This document shows, piece after piece, positions 35,110-47,179 of a stretch of 64,000 nucleotides of DNA; within the stretch, counting starts at the first letter, position 1, and every line of letters starts with the position of its first letter. The translations under genes were made by a program, and so were the position numbers. The stretch comes from Monosporascus cannonballus (lineage: Eukaryota > Ascomycota > Sordariomycetes > Xylariales), in contig QJNS01000033.1 in assembly GCA_004154925.1 (NCBI GenBank), forward strand, positions 124,001-188,000, given 5' to 3'. A model generated the notes under the pieces. It worked only from the letters and a program-made list of their open reading frames with translations. It made no database searches and was not told the origin of the DNA.

Positions 35110-38100
35110 TGTTGGATTTTCAATTCTATTATTGATATTATATTTAGTAATTAATAATTAATTTATAAAGTGTATAAAAAATATAAATTCAAACGAAGAA
35201 AATAAGAACTCCGTTGAACGAAAAAAGAAGCCCTTCGACGATTAAAACTTTTAACCAAATCTTTTGCTTATTTCAAAAAAGAAAATATTAACCTTATTAT
35301 ATTGTTCTAAATAATAGAAGAAAAGCTTAAAAATATACACAAAATCTCGAATGTTGAAAAATCTCTAAAAATAAACCAAATTATCCAATTAAATTCTACT
35401 AGAAAACTAGGAACAGTTTTAAATTTTTTAATCATCAATTATTTCATAATATGTTTTGCGAAATTATAATTATTTTTTACATAATATTCAATTTATTTCA
35501 AGTATTTTTTTTTGCTTTCGTCATAATTTTATACGATTGACATTTAAAATCGAACGGCTTACGAGAAACGCCATTATTTAGTTTAAGTTGATTATAAGAA
35601 ACTATATTATTTTGTTTACGAAAAAACAAAAACTCAAAGTAATATAGCTATATAACTATTACGAACAATTCGAGTATATATTAATAAAGACTTTCCGAAT
35701 AATAATTAAAAAAATAAAAACAAAAATATAAATCTTGTAATTACGATAAAGACGGTTCGACATGTAATTACGGTAATGAGTTTATTTAATTAGTATTAAA
35801 ACTAAATTAAAAATAAAAAGTACAAAGAATAAAACTTTTCAATAATTTAAAAAAATAAAAAGAATTTTTTAAATTCGATTAACTTGAGCTTTTATGAAAT
35901 TATGTCATCAAAATAATTAAAATCGATAACCGATAATGTACTTAACGTATTAAAAACGTTTAAAATAAAGACGGTAATAAATTTCGGATTAACATTAATA
36001 TTTTTCCATATAGTATTATTTCCTATTATACAATATTAAACCTTATAATTTTTGAAGCTATAAATTAAAAAATAAAATAAAGTAAATGTTAAAATTATAA
36101 AAGCATATAAAATTTGTAAACATTCTATACTTGAAAAGCAGTGATAAAATAAGTAATTATTAAAACTTAAAAATTAACTAAAGTTTTTAAGGGAATAATA
36201 AAGTTATTATTAGTATAATTCGAACCCGATACAAAATAAAGTTATTACAATAAAACGTTCGACGCAGAATACGAAAAGGTAAAAAAATAGCTCAAAAGCG
36301 GTAAGGAAATAATAATACGCCTTAAGAAAATGTGTCAAAAATATAAAAGATGAAACAAAAACCATTTATCTGAAAGTCTCGGATCAATATATCAAAAATA
36401 TACACAGTGTATTATAAACGAAAAAATATGTAATATATAACAAATCAAAATATTATTTATTAACATCTCGAAGGTATATATAAAAAGAATCGATTTTTCT
36501 TACTAGACCGCAAATAACAAAGTAAATAAGCGATAATGTCGATATTTTCGAATTATGGCTTTATACAACGAAATTAAAAATAAATACCCTTGTAAAATTC
36601 ATAAAAACGAAAGTAATACCTGTAAGAAAACCTTTTTAACTTTTATAATTATAAAAATATTAATTTAACGCATTGTAGAATAGTATTGCTAAAAGGTTAT
36701 TATAAACCTTAAAGCAAGATAAATTTTTAAAAAACCTTGAACAAGTTACTTAACAGTTTTTTTAAAAAAACGACAAAAAATAAAAGGCCTAATAAATTGC
36801 CATATATTAGACGGAAAAACCTTTTATTTTATCAGATAAGAAATTATAAATTAAATGAAAATTTCTAATAGAATTTGAAAAATACGCACGTCTACGAAAA
36901 TAACAAATTTAATAGCTTAACACATTATATATTAAAATATTAACAATTTTCGATAAATTCGAAATAAAACTTTAAAAAAAACATTTTTATAAAAAAGTCA
37001 TAAAACAACCAAACCTAAGAAATTTGAAAGGAGTTCGTCAAAAGGGCTTAAAATACAACGATAGAAACCGTTTATAACTTTATTCCTTTAAAAATACGAA
37101 TCGGAACGTATTAATGTATCGTAATAATAAATTACGAAATTTTATATGGAAATTGTTTTATATGTAAAATTATTAATATATTTAATTTATTTTACAAATA
37201 TAAATTAAAACCTTACATAATTATAAATACCAGGAATTAACGATTTATTTGTAATTGTAAAGACATCTGTTACAAAATTAATTATTTTAAAGTTCTTATT
37301 TATAAACAATTATAAATAATTGATTTTTATATTATTCTGTTTCAAAAATGCGGTATATTTTTAATAAAGTTAAAACTATATTAATATAAGATTTTAATTA
37401 ATAAAAGAATTAATTAGGTTAAATTTGTTTCACATTCTGTTAATTAATAAACTTTAAAAAACAAAATGTTAATATATGATCGGAAATAACGACAAATACG
37501 AATAGAAAAATTCGATAAGTTATTATTATTACTAAAATAAGATTTAAGGAGTTAAATAAAAATTTAAAATAATAATTTTAAAAATTAAAACTAAAATTAA
37601 TATATTATAGTAATATTATCGATATAAATAACCTTTTTTTAAAAAAGCTTAGTACAAAACTTTTTAAATTATAAAAAACCAATTTCGAAATTAATTAACA
37701 AGAAAGATATATTTACTAAATTTTATGTTATCTATCATTTTAACGGAAACCAATTACGTATTTTCAAAAAGTATTTAAAAAATTGATTATAAAAAACATA
37801 AATTCGATTTTGAAAATGATTCGCAAAATATCTTATTTTTCGTATTTAAAAAATTTATAACTTATATTTGGTTATTGTTAACTAAATGATATTATTATTA
37901 ACAATCGAATATTAATATCTTTAATTATGGAAGTAAAAAATCCATTTTACAAAATTAAATAATTTATAATATTTAATTTTAAAAATAGATATAACTTTAT
38001 TATGATTTCGTGATGATATGCACAGCTAGTCCTTATAAGGTGCATAAGGATGTCCAAACCCAAATTGGGGTTTAGAATTACTGACATTTTGTTATTGTGA

Positions 38101-40430
38101 TTAGCGTAGCACCTTCACTACCTTACAAACTTTTGAAAAATATAATTAAAAACTAATTTTTAAAACAGAATATAAATTATTTACGTATTTAAATATGTTA
38201 CTAAAATTTACAAGGCTATTTCGATATTTCACTTGCATGTTATTTCGACGATATTTTTATTTATTGCAAAATAAAAAAAACATATATAAAATAAGGTAAA
38301 TTTCTTTTTTACATTTTATAAAATGCTAAATTTTCAACTAAGAGAAAGAAAATATGTTGTTATAAACACAAAGTGAAATATTTAAAGTATATTATTATCC
38401 TAAAATATATTACAATAAATTGAATATAATTGTAATATTTATAGAATAATTTATATTAATAATAATAATGAAAATATATGTATTTGTGGATTTAGTAATT
38501 ATTATCTGAAATCTGTTCGAAATTTTAATATTAATATTATATTTTTAATTAAGTTTACCTAAAAATTTAAATAAACGTTGTGAATGAAAAAGATAGTCTA
38601 AGAAATTAAGAATACGATAATTACCGAATTAATATTAATTATAGACAATTTAAAACGCCCCGTTAAAAAAAAATTAACGTTTCGGATTATGTACTAAGTA
38701 TTATAATCTAATAAGAAAATAAATAACATAAAACACATTTTATTATATTTTTTTTGTATAAATCACAAGAACAAAACTAAATTGCGATATTCTATATAGG
38801 GAACTTATAGTTATTATTTTAATTTTCCAAGAAATTAAGTACTTTTTTAAGAGAAATATCTATCAAATCAATCTTTATACGAATTATCAAATTTTACCCG
38901 TTTTATTGAGACTAAAAGACCTACGAAATCATTATTACAATACGTAAAAGAAATAACCAATTTCGATTTCGTTATCGTTTATAAAAAAGCTTTAAAAACG
39001 ATAACATAGATATTTTAAATAAACGACTAAACTTTTAAAAAGTCTCATTAAAATTAGTTATACTATTTTCCATTTTGTAATAAAGAGTATTTACGTTTAT
39101 ATTAAATTGCAATAACATAACTTATCTTATAAAATATATATTAACAGTCAACAACTATACACCGAAAATGTATTGAAAAACGAAAAAATAAATAAAAATA
39201 ATGAGCAATATATATAAATATTAGTACTTTAAATATGTGAAGATTTATAAAACCTTAATATAATTTTAATATATTTAATATTTTCTAAAATAAAAGAATA
39301 CTTTAAACAGTACAATCATAATATAAGCGTTATAATAGGACGAAAATATAGCGATATCAGTTTTACGAAACGTTATAAATATTACCGGTTTTAAAAACAT
39401 TCTACAATTTAATTTATATGGATTTTATTACACAATTGTCCTTGTACGGAAATTAAATAAAACAAAATATATTATGACATGGTTTCCGTTGTCGTGAAAA
39501 GATTTACGAAATTTTCTGACTTCTTACCTTATCAAATTCTGTTAATATTGAATAAATAATAAATGTTTTTATCAAAAAAGGGTATTTTTAAAATATGTAG
39601 GTCATTATGGGAAACTATTTCCAATAAAGTATTTCGGTTTATTATAAAATTTTAATAAAGATTTGTGATGGCAATTAATTTAAATTATAAATTGTTAAAC
39701 GTATTGGAATCTTATATAGACGTAGAAAATAAAAAAGTGGCATTGAATAATAAAAACATATTTAAGATATAATATTAATTACGTACCGAAAAATTACATT
39801 TGAAAATTATTTATTACTTAATTAATTTATATTGTTAATTATTATAAACCTAACAAAAGCATTTTAATAAATACAAAATTTAGTTTTATATTTAATCCTC
39901 ATTAAAGTACGTACGATAAGTTTGTTAATATTACAATAATACATACGTAAAATAATGTTATATAATTATGTTAAAAAACAAAAATAAAATTGAAATTCGT
40001 ACTTAACTAAATAAACAAATAGGTTAATTAAAAAAATAAAAACATTATTTCTTTAAAATAGGAAAGTATTTTAATTAGTTGTAAAAAATATTTGAATATA
40101 AAAACCTAATACAAAATTCGATTTTAAATATGGCGATGTATTTAAAATTATTACGAAAGCTTTAGAAGGTAATTATTAATTGAAATTTCCACTTAAAGTT
40201 AAATTTTCTGCAGTTTAATATATTTGTTTTATTTAAATTTATTACTAATAGTTTTAGGATCTATATAAAACAAAACGACATAGAAACAAAACACAAAGTT
40301 ACGTTCGAAATAAAAGAAATCGTTAACATACGAAAAGAAAATGGATTTATCTAATACCTTATTAAATGAAAAGATTATTTGAATTCTAAAAATACTTAGA
40401 AATCAGCAAAAATTCCTATAAACATCTAAC
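35110..40430 (+). pseudogene. Degraded gag-pol of element F
   Basis: Recognised by alignment with A and A'. Reverse transcriptase about 37680-38330 with YLDD as YFDD at 38241-38252 (CYFDDIFIYC). RNase H about 38640-39010 and integrase about 39330-40200. Chromodomain 40308-40425 (FEIKEIVNIRKENGFI, YLIK). Frames are broken by stops and small indels. A 130-bp piece of foreign sequence interrupts reverse transcriptase at about 38003. On the minus strand after the chromodomain, NIVIIDKSFLINVR (40440-40481) repeats the tail of the antisense frame seen in A, A' and E. Confidence 0.75.
38003..38135. repeat. Short insertion of normal composition inside F
   Basis: Compared with A and A', the reverse transcriptase of F is interrupted by about 130 bp with balanced composition and many CpA/TpG pairs, so it has not been hit by RIP. 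It holds the palindrome CCTTATAAGG (38031-38040) and an imperfect one AAACCCAAATTGGGGTTT (38056-38073). No clear target duplication or terminal repeat. Perhaps a miniature element or filler DNA. Confidence 0.6.
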
Positions 40431-40986
40431 ATTGATTAAAAAACTTTTATCGATAATAACGATATTACAAAAAATAATAACGATTTAATTTATAGTTTTT
40501 AAGGTAGTCGTAAAAAGTTAATTAAGCGAATTATATGAAAAGGTTAACGCAGTAACGAAAGGCTTAATGAAAATCGACTTTTGCCGTTTTGTTCTTTTAT
40601 TTTTTTTGTTAGATTGCAATTATTATTATACTATTTTAATATTTTGGAACGAAAGAAAATCCATTTATTTTCAAAAATGAAGTAAGTACATAATAACCTT
40701 ATTTATTTTTCGTTGGTAATATTTTTAAAATCTGAAAAAATGCTTTTCTAGAAATATCTTTTTAAGTTCCAGCTATTAAATTTCTATACAAATATTTTCT
40801 AGCACAAAATGACGGAATATTTGTGGAAAATAAAAAAAATTAAATTCTAAATATATATACTGAAAAACGAATTTTAACGATAATTTTTAAAAATGAGATT
40901 AAAGAATTTAATAAAATGGTAATATATTTAAACAATAATCTTAAAGATATATTTTTCTAAAAACAGAAAATTATATTACAACTTAA

Positions 40987-41336
40987 TGGAATAAGACCAT
41001 AATAAAGGTTAGGCCATGAAAACTAGGACTTATTAGATTAAATTACGAAATAACAGTTTAGTGGAAAATAATTAAATTCAGATAAGTAATTATTTAATTA
41101 AATAAGATTAAGTAAAAAGAAATGATTAAATATATTATAATATATATATATACGTTTGGTATTTTTATAATTTAAATAATAGTAGCTTATAATGTAATTT
41201 CGTTACTCAAAATACCTTGGTTATTACGAAAGGTAACTAGTTACTATATTTATTGCTTAGATCTTTACGATACTGCTGTTAACATAAACCGGTACGACTT
41301 AGATTTAATAATTGATTAAACCCATTAGCTGTTATG
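40987..41336 (+). repeat. 3' LTR of F (about 350 bp)
   Basis: Aligns with the 5' copy from AAAACTAGGACTTATTA onwards; the first 40 bases are shortened and blurred (TGGAATAAGACC). It ends AGCTGTTATG. Confidence 0.7.
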
Positions 41337-41341
41337 TTTAA

Positions 41342-41466
41342 AATATTTTTAATATTATATAAAGTTATTAATTATTATATTTATTATTTAATATTTTATC
41401 TTAATTTTACTAATATTAATTTATACAATTAAAATTAAATAATTTATTTAACGTTTAGCTGATATA
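41342..41466 (+). repeat. 5' LTR of G, third piece
   Basis: Continues after the TTTAA duplication of F with AATATTTTTAATATTA and ends near GATATA (41461-41466). It aligns with the last 125 bp or so of the LTR of A (compare 7327-7447). Confidence 0.7.
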
Positions 41467-44400
41467 TATTATAACGTTTTATATAGAAATATCGCTAAGT
41501 TTTACGTAATATTATATATTATCAAAATATTGGTTAGTATTTAAAAACGATTCTTTAACAACTTTGAGTTCATAATCGAAAATTTAGAGCAAAACTTTCT
41601 TAATTTATTAGTTAACTTACAGTTGCTTTAATAATGTAAATACTCTTTATTAATATAAAACCCGAAAAACTGGAACTGTATAATAAAAGAAAGAATTGTC
41701 GAACATTGTTTATTTAACCGTACATTTATTTTCGATCTTTTTCGTTTAACGAAATAATAAATTAAGTTTTAGCTATAGAAATACATTTAGTAGAAAATGC
41801 AGTTCCGTTAATCGAACTCGCTACAAAAAATAATTTAGGAAAATGAAAATTAACTAAAGAAAAGTTCTCTAACGAAATATTTTTAGAATTTACTAACTTC
41901 GAAAATAAATTACTTAATAATTTCGGTAATCTAGACGAAAGGCCGTATACCGTATGATATATCCTTTAATTACGATATAAAATTTAAATTTTAAACACGT
42001 AACTATTTTTTAAAAGTTGTATAATTAAGCCCGAATAAAGAAATAAAACTCACATTTCTTCAATGTATTTTATAAGGAGTTAGGAAATAATTTACAAAGC
42101 GAAGTTGATAAAATCTAACGGTTTGTTACGATTAATAAATATATTATCGAAGCAATTAAAAATAATAATCGATAAATTAAACAAACGACAAAAACACACC
42201 ATATATTATAATATAATTATAGAAGGTCTAATTCAAGAAAAAACGCGATATTTTATATGTATTCTCCAATATAATGACATGTGTTGTAAAACTTAAAATG
42301 GTTTAACGTAAAATTATACGCTGAATTTAATGTTATAATTATAGCAAACTAATATATTATTAAAATATCTGTAAAACACCTCGATAATAAAATAATTAGA
42401 CTTCGGTTTCGAAAAAATCAGTCTTTAATACAACAATACTTTAAGCAATAAAAATAAATAAAACGTTAATATAATTCGGCCTTAGTAGGAACGAAAAAGG
42501 CCATCACGATAGAACGTTCAACGTAAAATATAGAAAAATAAGAAACTGGTCTAAACAATATTTAAACGAAAATACAATGGCTTAGAAATAATGTGAAAAA
42601 CTCTAAAAACAAAAAAAGAATATTTGTTTTAGAATTTTAGATTAATACACTAAAATGAATGTCTTGCATTATAAAGGACGAAAATACGTAATATACAACG
42701 AGTAAAAAACAATCATTAACGTAATATATATATATATATATAAAGGAATTCTATTCTTTAAACTAAATCGCAAATAAAAAGTATATACGCGGTAATAGCG
42801 ATAAACGAATAGCTTTAGAGAATGAATAAAAAACGAGATTCGTAAAAAACTCTTTGAACTTTTGCGATTATTATAATTATTAATGTGCAAAAAGATTAAT
42901 TTAATATGCCGTATAAAGTTTTATTAAACGGTTATTACGGATGTCTATTTTTAATTAATATTTTACATAAACTTTAAAAGAAATCAAGATTAAAAACTAA
43001 ATTGAATAGTTTACCGAATAACTGCGTTAAAAAACTATAAATTATAAAAGACCTTATAAAACGTTATACCTAATAGAAAACAGTAATTTACATAATAAGA
43101 TAAGGAATTATAAGTTAATAAAACTTAATTAATATAATTTGAGAAGTAAAGGAACTTGCAAGAAAAATAAATATAATAATTTAAAATACTATAACAAAAT
43201 ATATATATAAGGTTATTTTTACAATAACTGAAGAATAACGAAATTTCGAAAAGTTCAAATGAATTCCTAAAAGAAAGCTTTAAATCTAACCATAAAAATC
43301 ATTAGCAATTTTATAATTTTAAGCATACGAAATAGAACGTATAAGTACATTGCAATAATAAAGTACGAAATCTTTAGCAGAAATTATATGATATTAGATA
43401 TTATTTATGAATTTAAACTATTATAAGAATATAAATTAAATATTTATACAATTGTAAACACCGAAAGTCAAAGTTTTGTTTACGATAACAGAGATTTTAA
43501 AGACGAAATAAATTATTTCGAAATGTTTATTTAAAAATAATATTAAACAATAAATTTCGATAACTTTCTTTTTAGGAACTACGTTGAATTTTAAATTTAT
43601 TATACAGATATTAATACCAAATCATAATCAATAAAAGAATTAATTAAATAGAATAGAATTTATAGCATATGGAAAAAATAATAAACGTTTTAAGATTTAA
43701 GATCTTTAATTAGAAATAACGATATATATTGTATTTTTAAAAAATATAAAAATAGTATTAAAATATATAACGTATTGTTATGACTAGTAGAGCAAAGTTT
43801 GAGCAATTATATAATGATGTAAAATAGTAATTTTAAAAATTCAAAGAGGTAATTAATATATTATCATAAAATTATCGATATATATAGTTGTTTTAAAAGC
43901 AGTAAATTCCAAATCACTTTCGTATAACGAATAATATTATAAAATAATTGTTTTAAAAAAAACTTATTTATAAGTTTTTATCGTATTTATAACTTTAATA
44001 GAATTATATTACGTACGTTGAAGAAATATTTATAATGTCGGTTTTAAAAAAAGAGATTTAATTTTAAAACTATTTTTAAAAATATTCTATATTTTTTATG
44101 TTTATATAGAAATAACAAATTGCGACATGTAATTAAATATCGATAATTAATTAATATTATTATTAAAAACTAAATGTTAATATTTTTAATTATTCAAATG
44201 AAATATCGATTTTATATAAACGATTTGTATTATTAAATTTTAAAAACATATATAATTTTTTGACAGAAGAAAAATGATATATATAAACACTAATTTCAAA
44301 AACGAAATACGGATTATTTAAATAGTTGGTTACCTTCATGAACTTTACGGCTTTATTAATAACTTTTAAGCGAATAATAAAATATATATAATGAAAATAT

Positions 44401-46400
44401 TTTAAGCTTTTTAATATATCTTATGTCGACGACATTTCTATTTATTATATAATGAAAAGAATATATATAGAATACGTTTATAAAGTCCTTTAAGTCTATA
44501 AAATTCAAGTATGTTAATTTAAAAAAAATTGATTTTACAAAACTAAAATAAAATTTGAAAAATGTATGACTTTAAAATATATTAAAATAAAATATTTAAA
44601 AGATTTTATTGTTAGAAAATAATAAATATTAACCATTATTAGCATAATGTAGATATTTTTCGGAGTTATAGATTATAAAAAGATGTTTATTAGAAAATTT
44701 AAGATAATTATTTTACATTTGGTTAATTTGACTAAAATAATTAAAATAAATATTATAAAAAAGATTTAAAAACATTAAAACTGTAATCATTAATAAGGTA
44801 ATATTAATTCTATATATTTAATACGTTTGGTTTTTTACAAAGTAAAAGAAATCGATTTTAATTACCTTATTTCGGATAAGAATTATGGTTATTATTATAA
44901 TCTTTCAAAAGTTTAAATATTTTAAAACCAATTATATCATGAAAATCTATACTAATTATTATTATATTTTCTCTAATAACATGATTACAAAATTTATACA
45001 ATAATAATTACGATATAGAAAAGAATCTTTGATTGCCCGATTATTTATAAAAAGGGTTAAAAAATAAAATCTATATTTGATATATGTAAATAAATGTCGA
45101 AATAAATTAGTTAAATTTGATTAAATACATTTCGGTATAAAATTTTAAACAAATATTGACATTTACGCGAAATTACAATAATACAAGCTGTAGAATATTG
45201 TATACATTAAACATTTAAAAGAATTTAATACTAAGTTATTAAAAAAGAATTAAATAACTTATAAATTCTCGTAAAATATGAAAATATTTAATATATTATA
45301 TATATAAGTACTAATATTTTATATATTTCAGGATTTAGAAAACATAAAAATATTATGACATATATTGGTAATGTAATTTATTATTAAATAATTCTTTTTG
45401 GGCAGTTTAATGATAAAAATATATTACAATAGTATTTTCGTAGTTGTTAGCCGTTTGACGAAAATCTTTTTTTATTTAATTAAGAAACGTTAATATTAAA
45501 TAAGTAATATACATTTCTTAAGAAATATTTTTAACGTATACGGATAATTATGTTAAAATATATTTCGAGAATTTTAAAATATAAATTAATATAAACTCTA
45601 AATTATTTACAATATTTCAATTTTAAGTAAATAAATAAATAACACGAGTAGAGTAAGTATTGAAAACCTATTTACGATATTATATTATTTATAAACAAAA
45701 TAACTGTTGTAAAAGATTATTTACAGTGTAATTACTATATAATATTAATTATTAAGAAAGTTATTAATTAATTTAACATAATGCAAATTTTAAATTTTTA
45801 TTTACTATGTAGTAAATCTCTTTTAACCAATTTATTAACATTAAAATAATATTTATAGATAAATATTGTAAATAACTACATGGAGAAATAAACTAAAATT
45901 AGAATTTATACGAAATGAAATAAGTTACTATTATAATGAAGAAAGGTTTACAAAAGTTTAATTTTCAGAAAGAGAATTGGTATACTTTAATCTAAAAAAT
46001 ATATAAATAACGCAATCTAGTAAAGAGTTCTATTTTAAATATATCTATTTATTTAAAACTGTTAAAAAAACTTTAGAAAATAATTATTAATTGAAGTTTT
46101 TACTTAACGCTAAATTTTATCTTATAATTTATATTTGCTTATTTAAATTCATAACGGAGAGTTTTAAAATTTACACGGAATAAAATAATATAAAGATAGA
46201 AAATAAAATTATATACGAAATCAAAAAGATTTTAATATATGGGGAAAAGGGTTATATTTAATATATAATTAAATAAAAAAATTATCCAGATTTTGAAAAT
46301 ATCTTGAAATTTGTCAAGAATATTATATATATTTAGGGTTTATTAACAAACTTTCATTAATAATCACGGAACTCAGAAATACGTTTTTAATTAATCCTTT
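41467..46400 (+). pseudogene. Degraded gag-pol of element G
   Basis: The most decayed copy. Gag can be aligned from about 41500 (compare 7460 onwards in A). Reverse transcriptase about 43960-44520 with YVDD at 44423-44434. Integrase about 45330-46100. Chromodomain 46210-46325 (YEIKKILIYGEKGYI, then YIIK). The chromodomain is followed by unreadable AT-rich DNA to 46655. The small open frames at 42105-42296 (plus) and 42669-42890 (minus) are chance survivors. Confidence 0.7.
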
Positions 46401-46655
46401 TTAAAGGCGGCATGTGTGTATCGACGAAATTTTCAATAATAACGTTTATAACTTTAATAATTTAAACCTTTATTACCGTTCTTATTTTACAGTATTTAAA
46501 ATCGTTAAATTCGTTTAAGGGTTAAAAACGGCAAATAATAAATTTAATACCTTGTATTTAATGTTATTATCATTAACGACAAATACGAAATAACCGAATA
46601 AAAAAATCAAATAAAATCATTTCGGCAATTCATTTTTTTTAAACGATATTTACTA

Positions 46656-46983
46656 GGAGGCAACGGTTGAGATGCTGAGCCTGCATCCTGGAATGTGAAA
46701 GGGCCCGACGGCTGTGGGACGGTACAAAGGCCGAACAGCCAGTTCACAGGGCGTATGCTGCTGTCACTTGGGTCGGCAGCAGAAGGTGAGAGAATGAAGG
46801 GGGGATGCGTGTTCCCGAGTTCGGGAGCCCAAGCCAAAGTGGGTGATGTATTTTGCTGAGCTACCAAAGTTGTTGAGCGTATGGAGAGTTGGCGCGAGAT
46901 AATGTGAAGAACTTACTGAGCATCTTGCGAGCAATTGGCTGTAGTGTAGCAAAGGTATGTCTCTGCGACAGGTTTGGAGGATC
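46656..46983. other. Gene-island DNA left of element H
   Basis: Composition becomes balanced at about 46655. It is continuous with 52309 onwards once H is removed (GGAGGATC joins to CAATCG). Overlapping short frames on both strands (46607-46867 minus, 46764-46952 minus, 46889-47086 plus) have no recognisable domain. Lying upstream of the prenyltransferase relic, it may be its old promoter region. Confidence 0.5.
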
Positions 46984-47129
46984 TGTCAGATATAGGGGAT
47001 ATCAGTTGTGTTGTTATATTCAGTTAAGTTGTAGGTGCTGTCGTACGCGTACAACTCTAAGTAGCTTAGCTACGGAATATACATGAGCCGATCAGTATGG
47101 GACCGTTCCGTACCCGCAGCTAGTTAATA
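46984..47129 (-). repeat. 3' LTR of H (left copy, 146 bp)
   Basis: Outer end TGTCAGATATAGGGGA undamaged; inner end AGCTAGTTAATA damaged (AGCTAATTGACA in the other copy). Lacks about 17 bp that the right copy has. Confidence 0.8.
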
Positions 47130-47179
47130 TACCCCCTTAACGCCTTAAAGTATTTACGGCGTTAATCGTTACACTTTAT

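Larger units (their letters stand above)
34722..41336 (+). mobile_element. Ty3/Gypsy chromovirus F, 6.6 kb, strongly decayed
   Basis: 5' LTR 34722-35083 (TGTTACGACCTGACGGG at the start) and 3' LTR about 40987-41336. Target duplication CTTAA before (34588-34592, now separated by solo LTR L2) and TTTAA after (41337-41341), one C-to-T apart. It interrupts the 5' LTR of G 20 bases downstream of the A' site. Same subfamily as A and A' but with small indels, so older. Confidence 0.8.
6431..46655 (+). mobile_element. Ty3/Gypsy chromovirus G, outermost element of a 40-kb nest
   Basis: G starts at 6431 (TGTTATGATC). Its 5' LTR lies in three pieces, 6431-6668, 34573-34592 and 41342-41466, about 383 bp when the insertions and their duplications are discounted, close to the 376-421 bp of its relatives. 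The internal region runs from 41467 and ends without a 3' LTR near 46655, where composition becomes balanced. The pieces are separated by A' (TSD TTTAT), solo LTR L2 (TSD TTAAT) and F (TSD CTTAA/TTTAA). It is the most decayed Gypsy copy in the window, which agrees with being the oldest. How the 3' end was lost is not visible. Confidence 0.8.

Noticed and set aside
42669..42890. Minus-strand ORF in G
   Set aside because: Chance survivor in the gag region of G; low-complexity Tyr/Ile-rich product including a TA repeat.
46607..47086. Three overlapping ORFs at the left edge of H
   Set aside because: They cross the boundary between G, the gene island and the LTR of H, so cannot be one gene.
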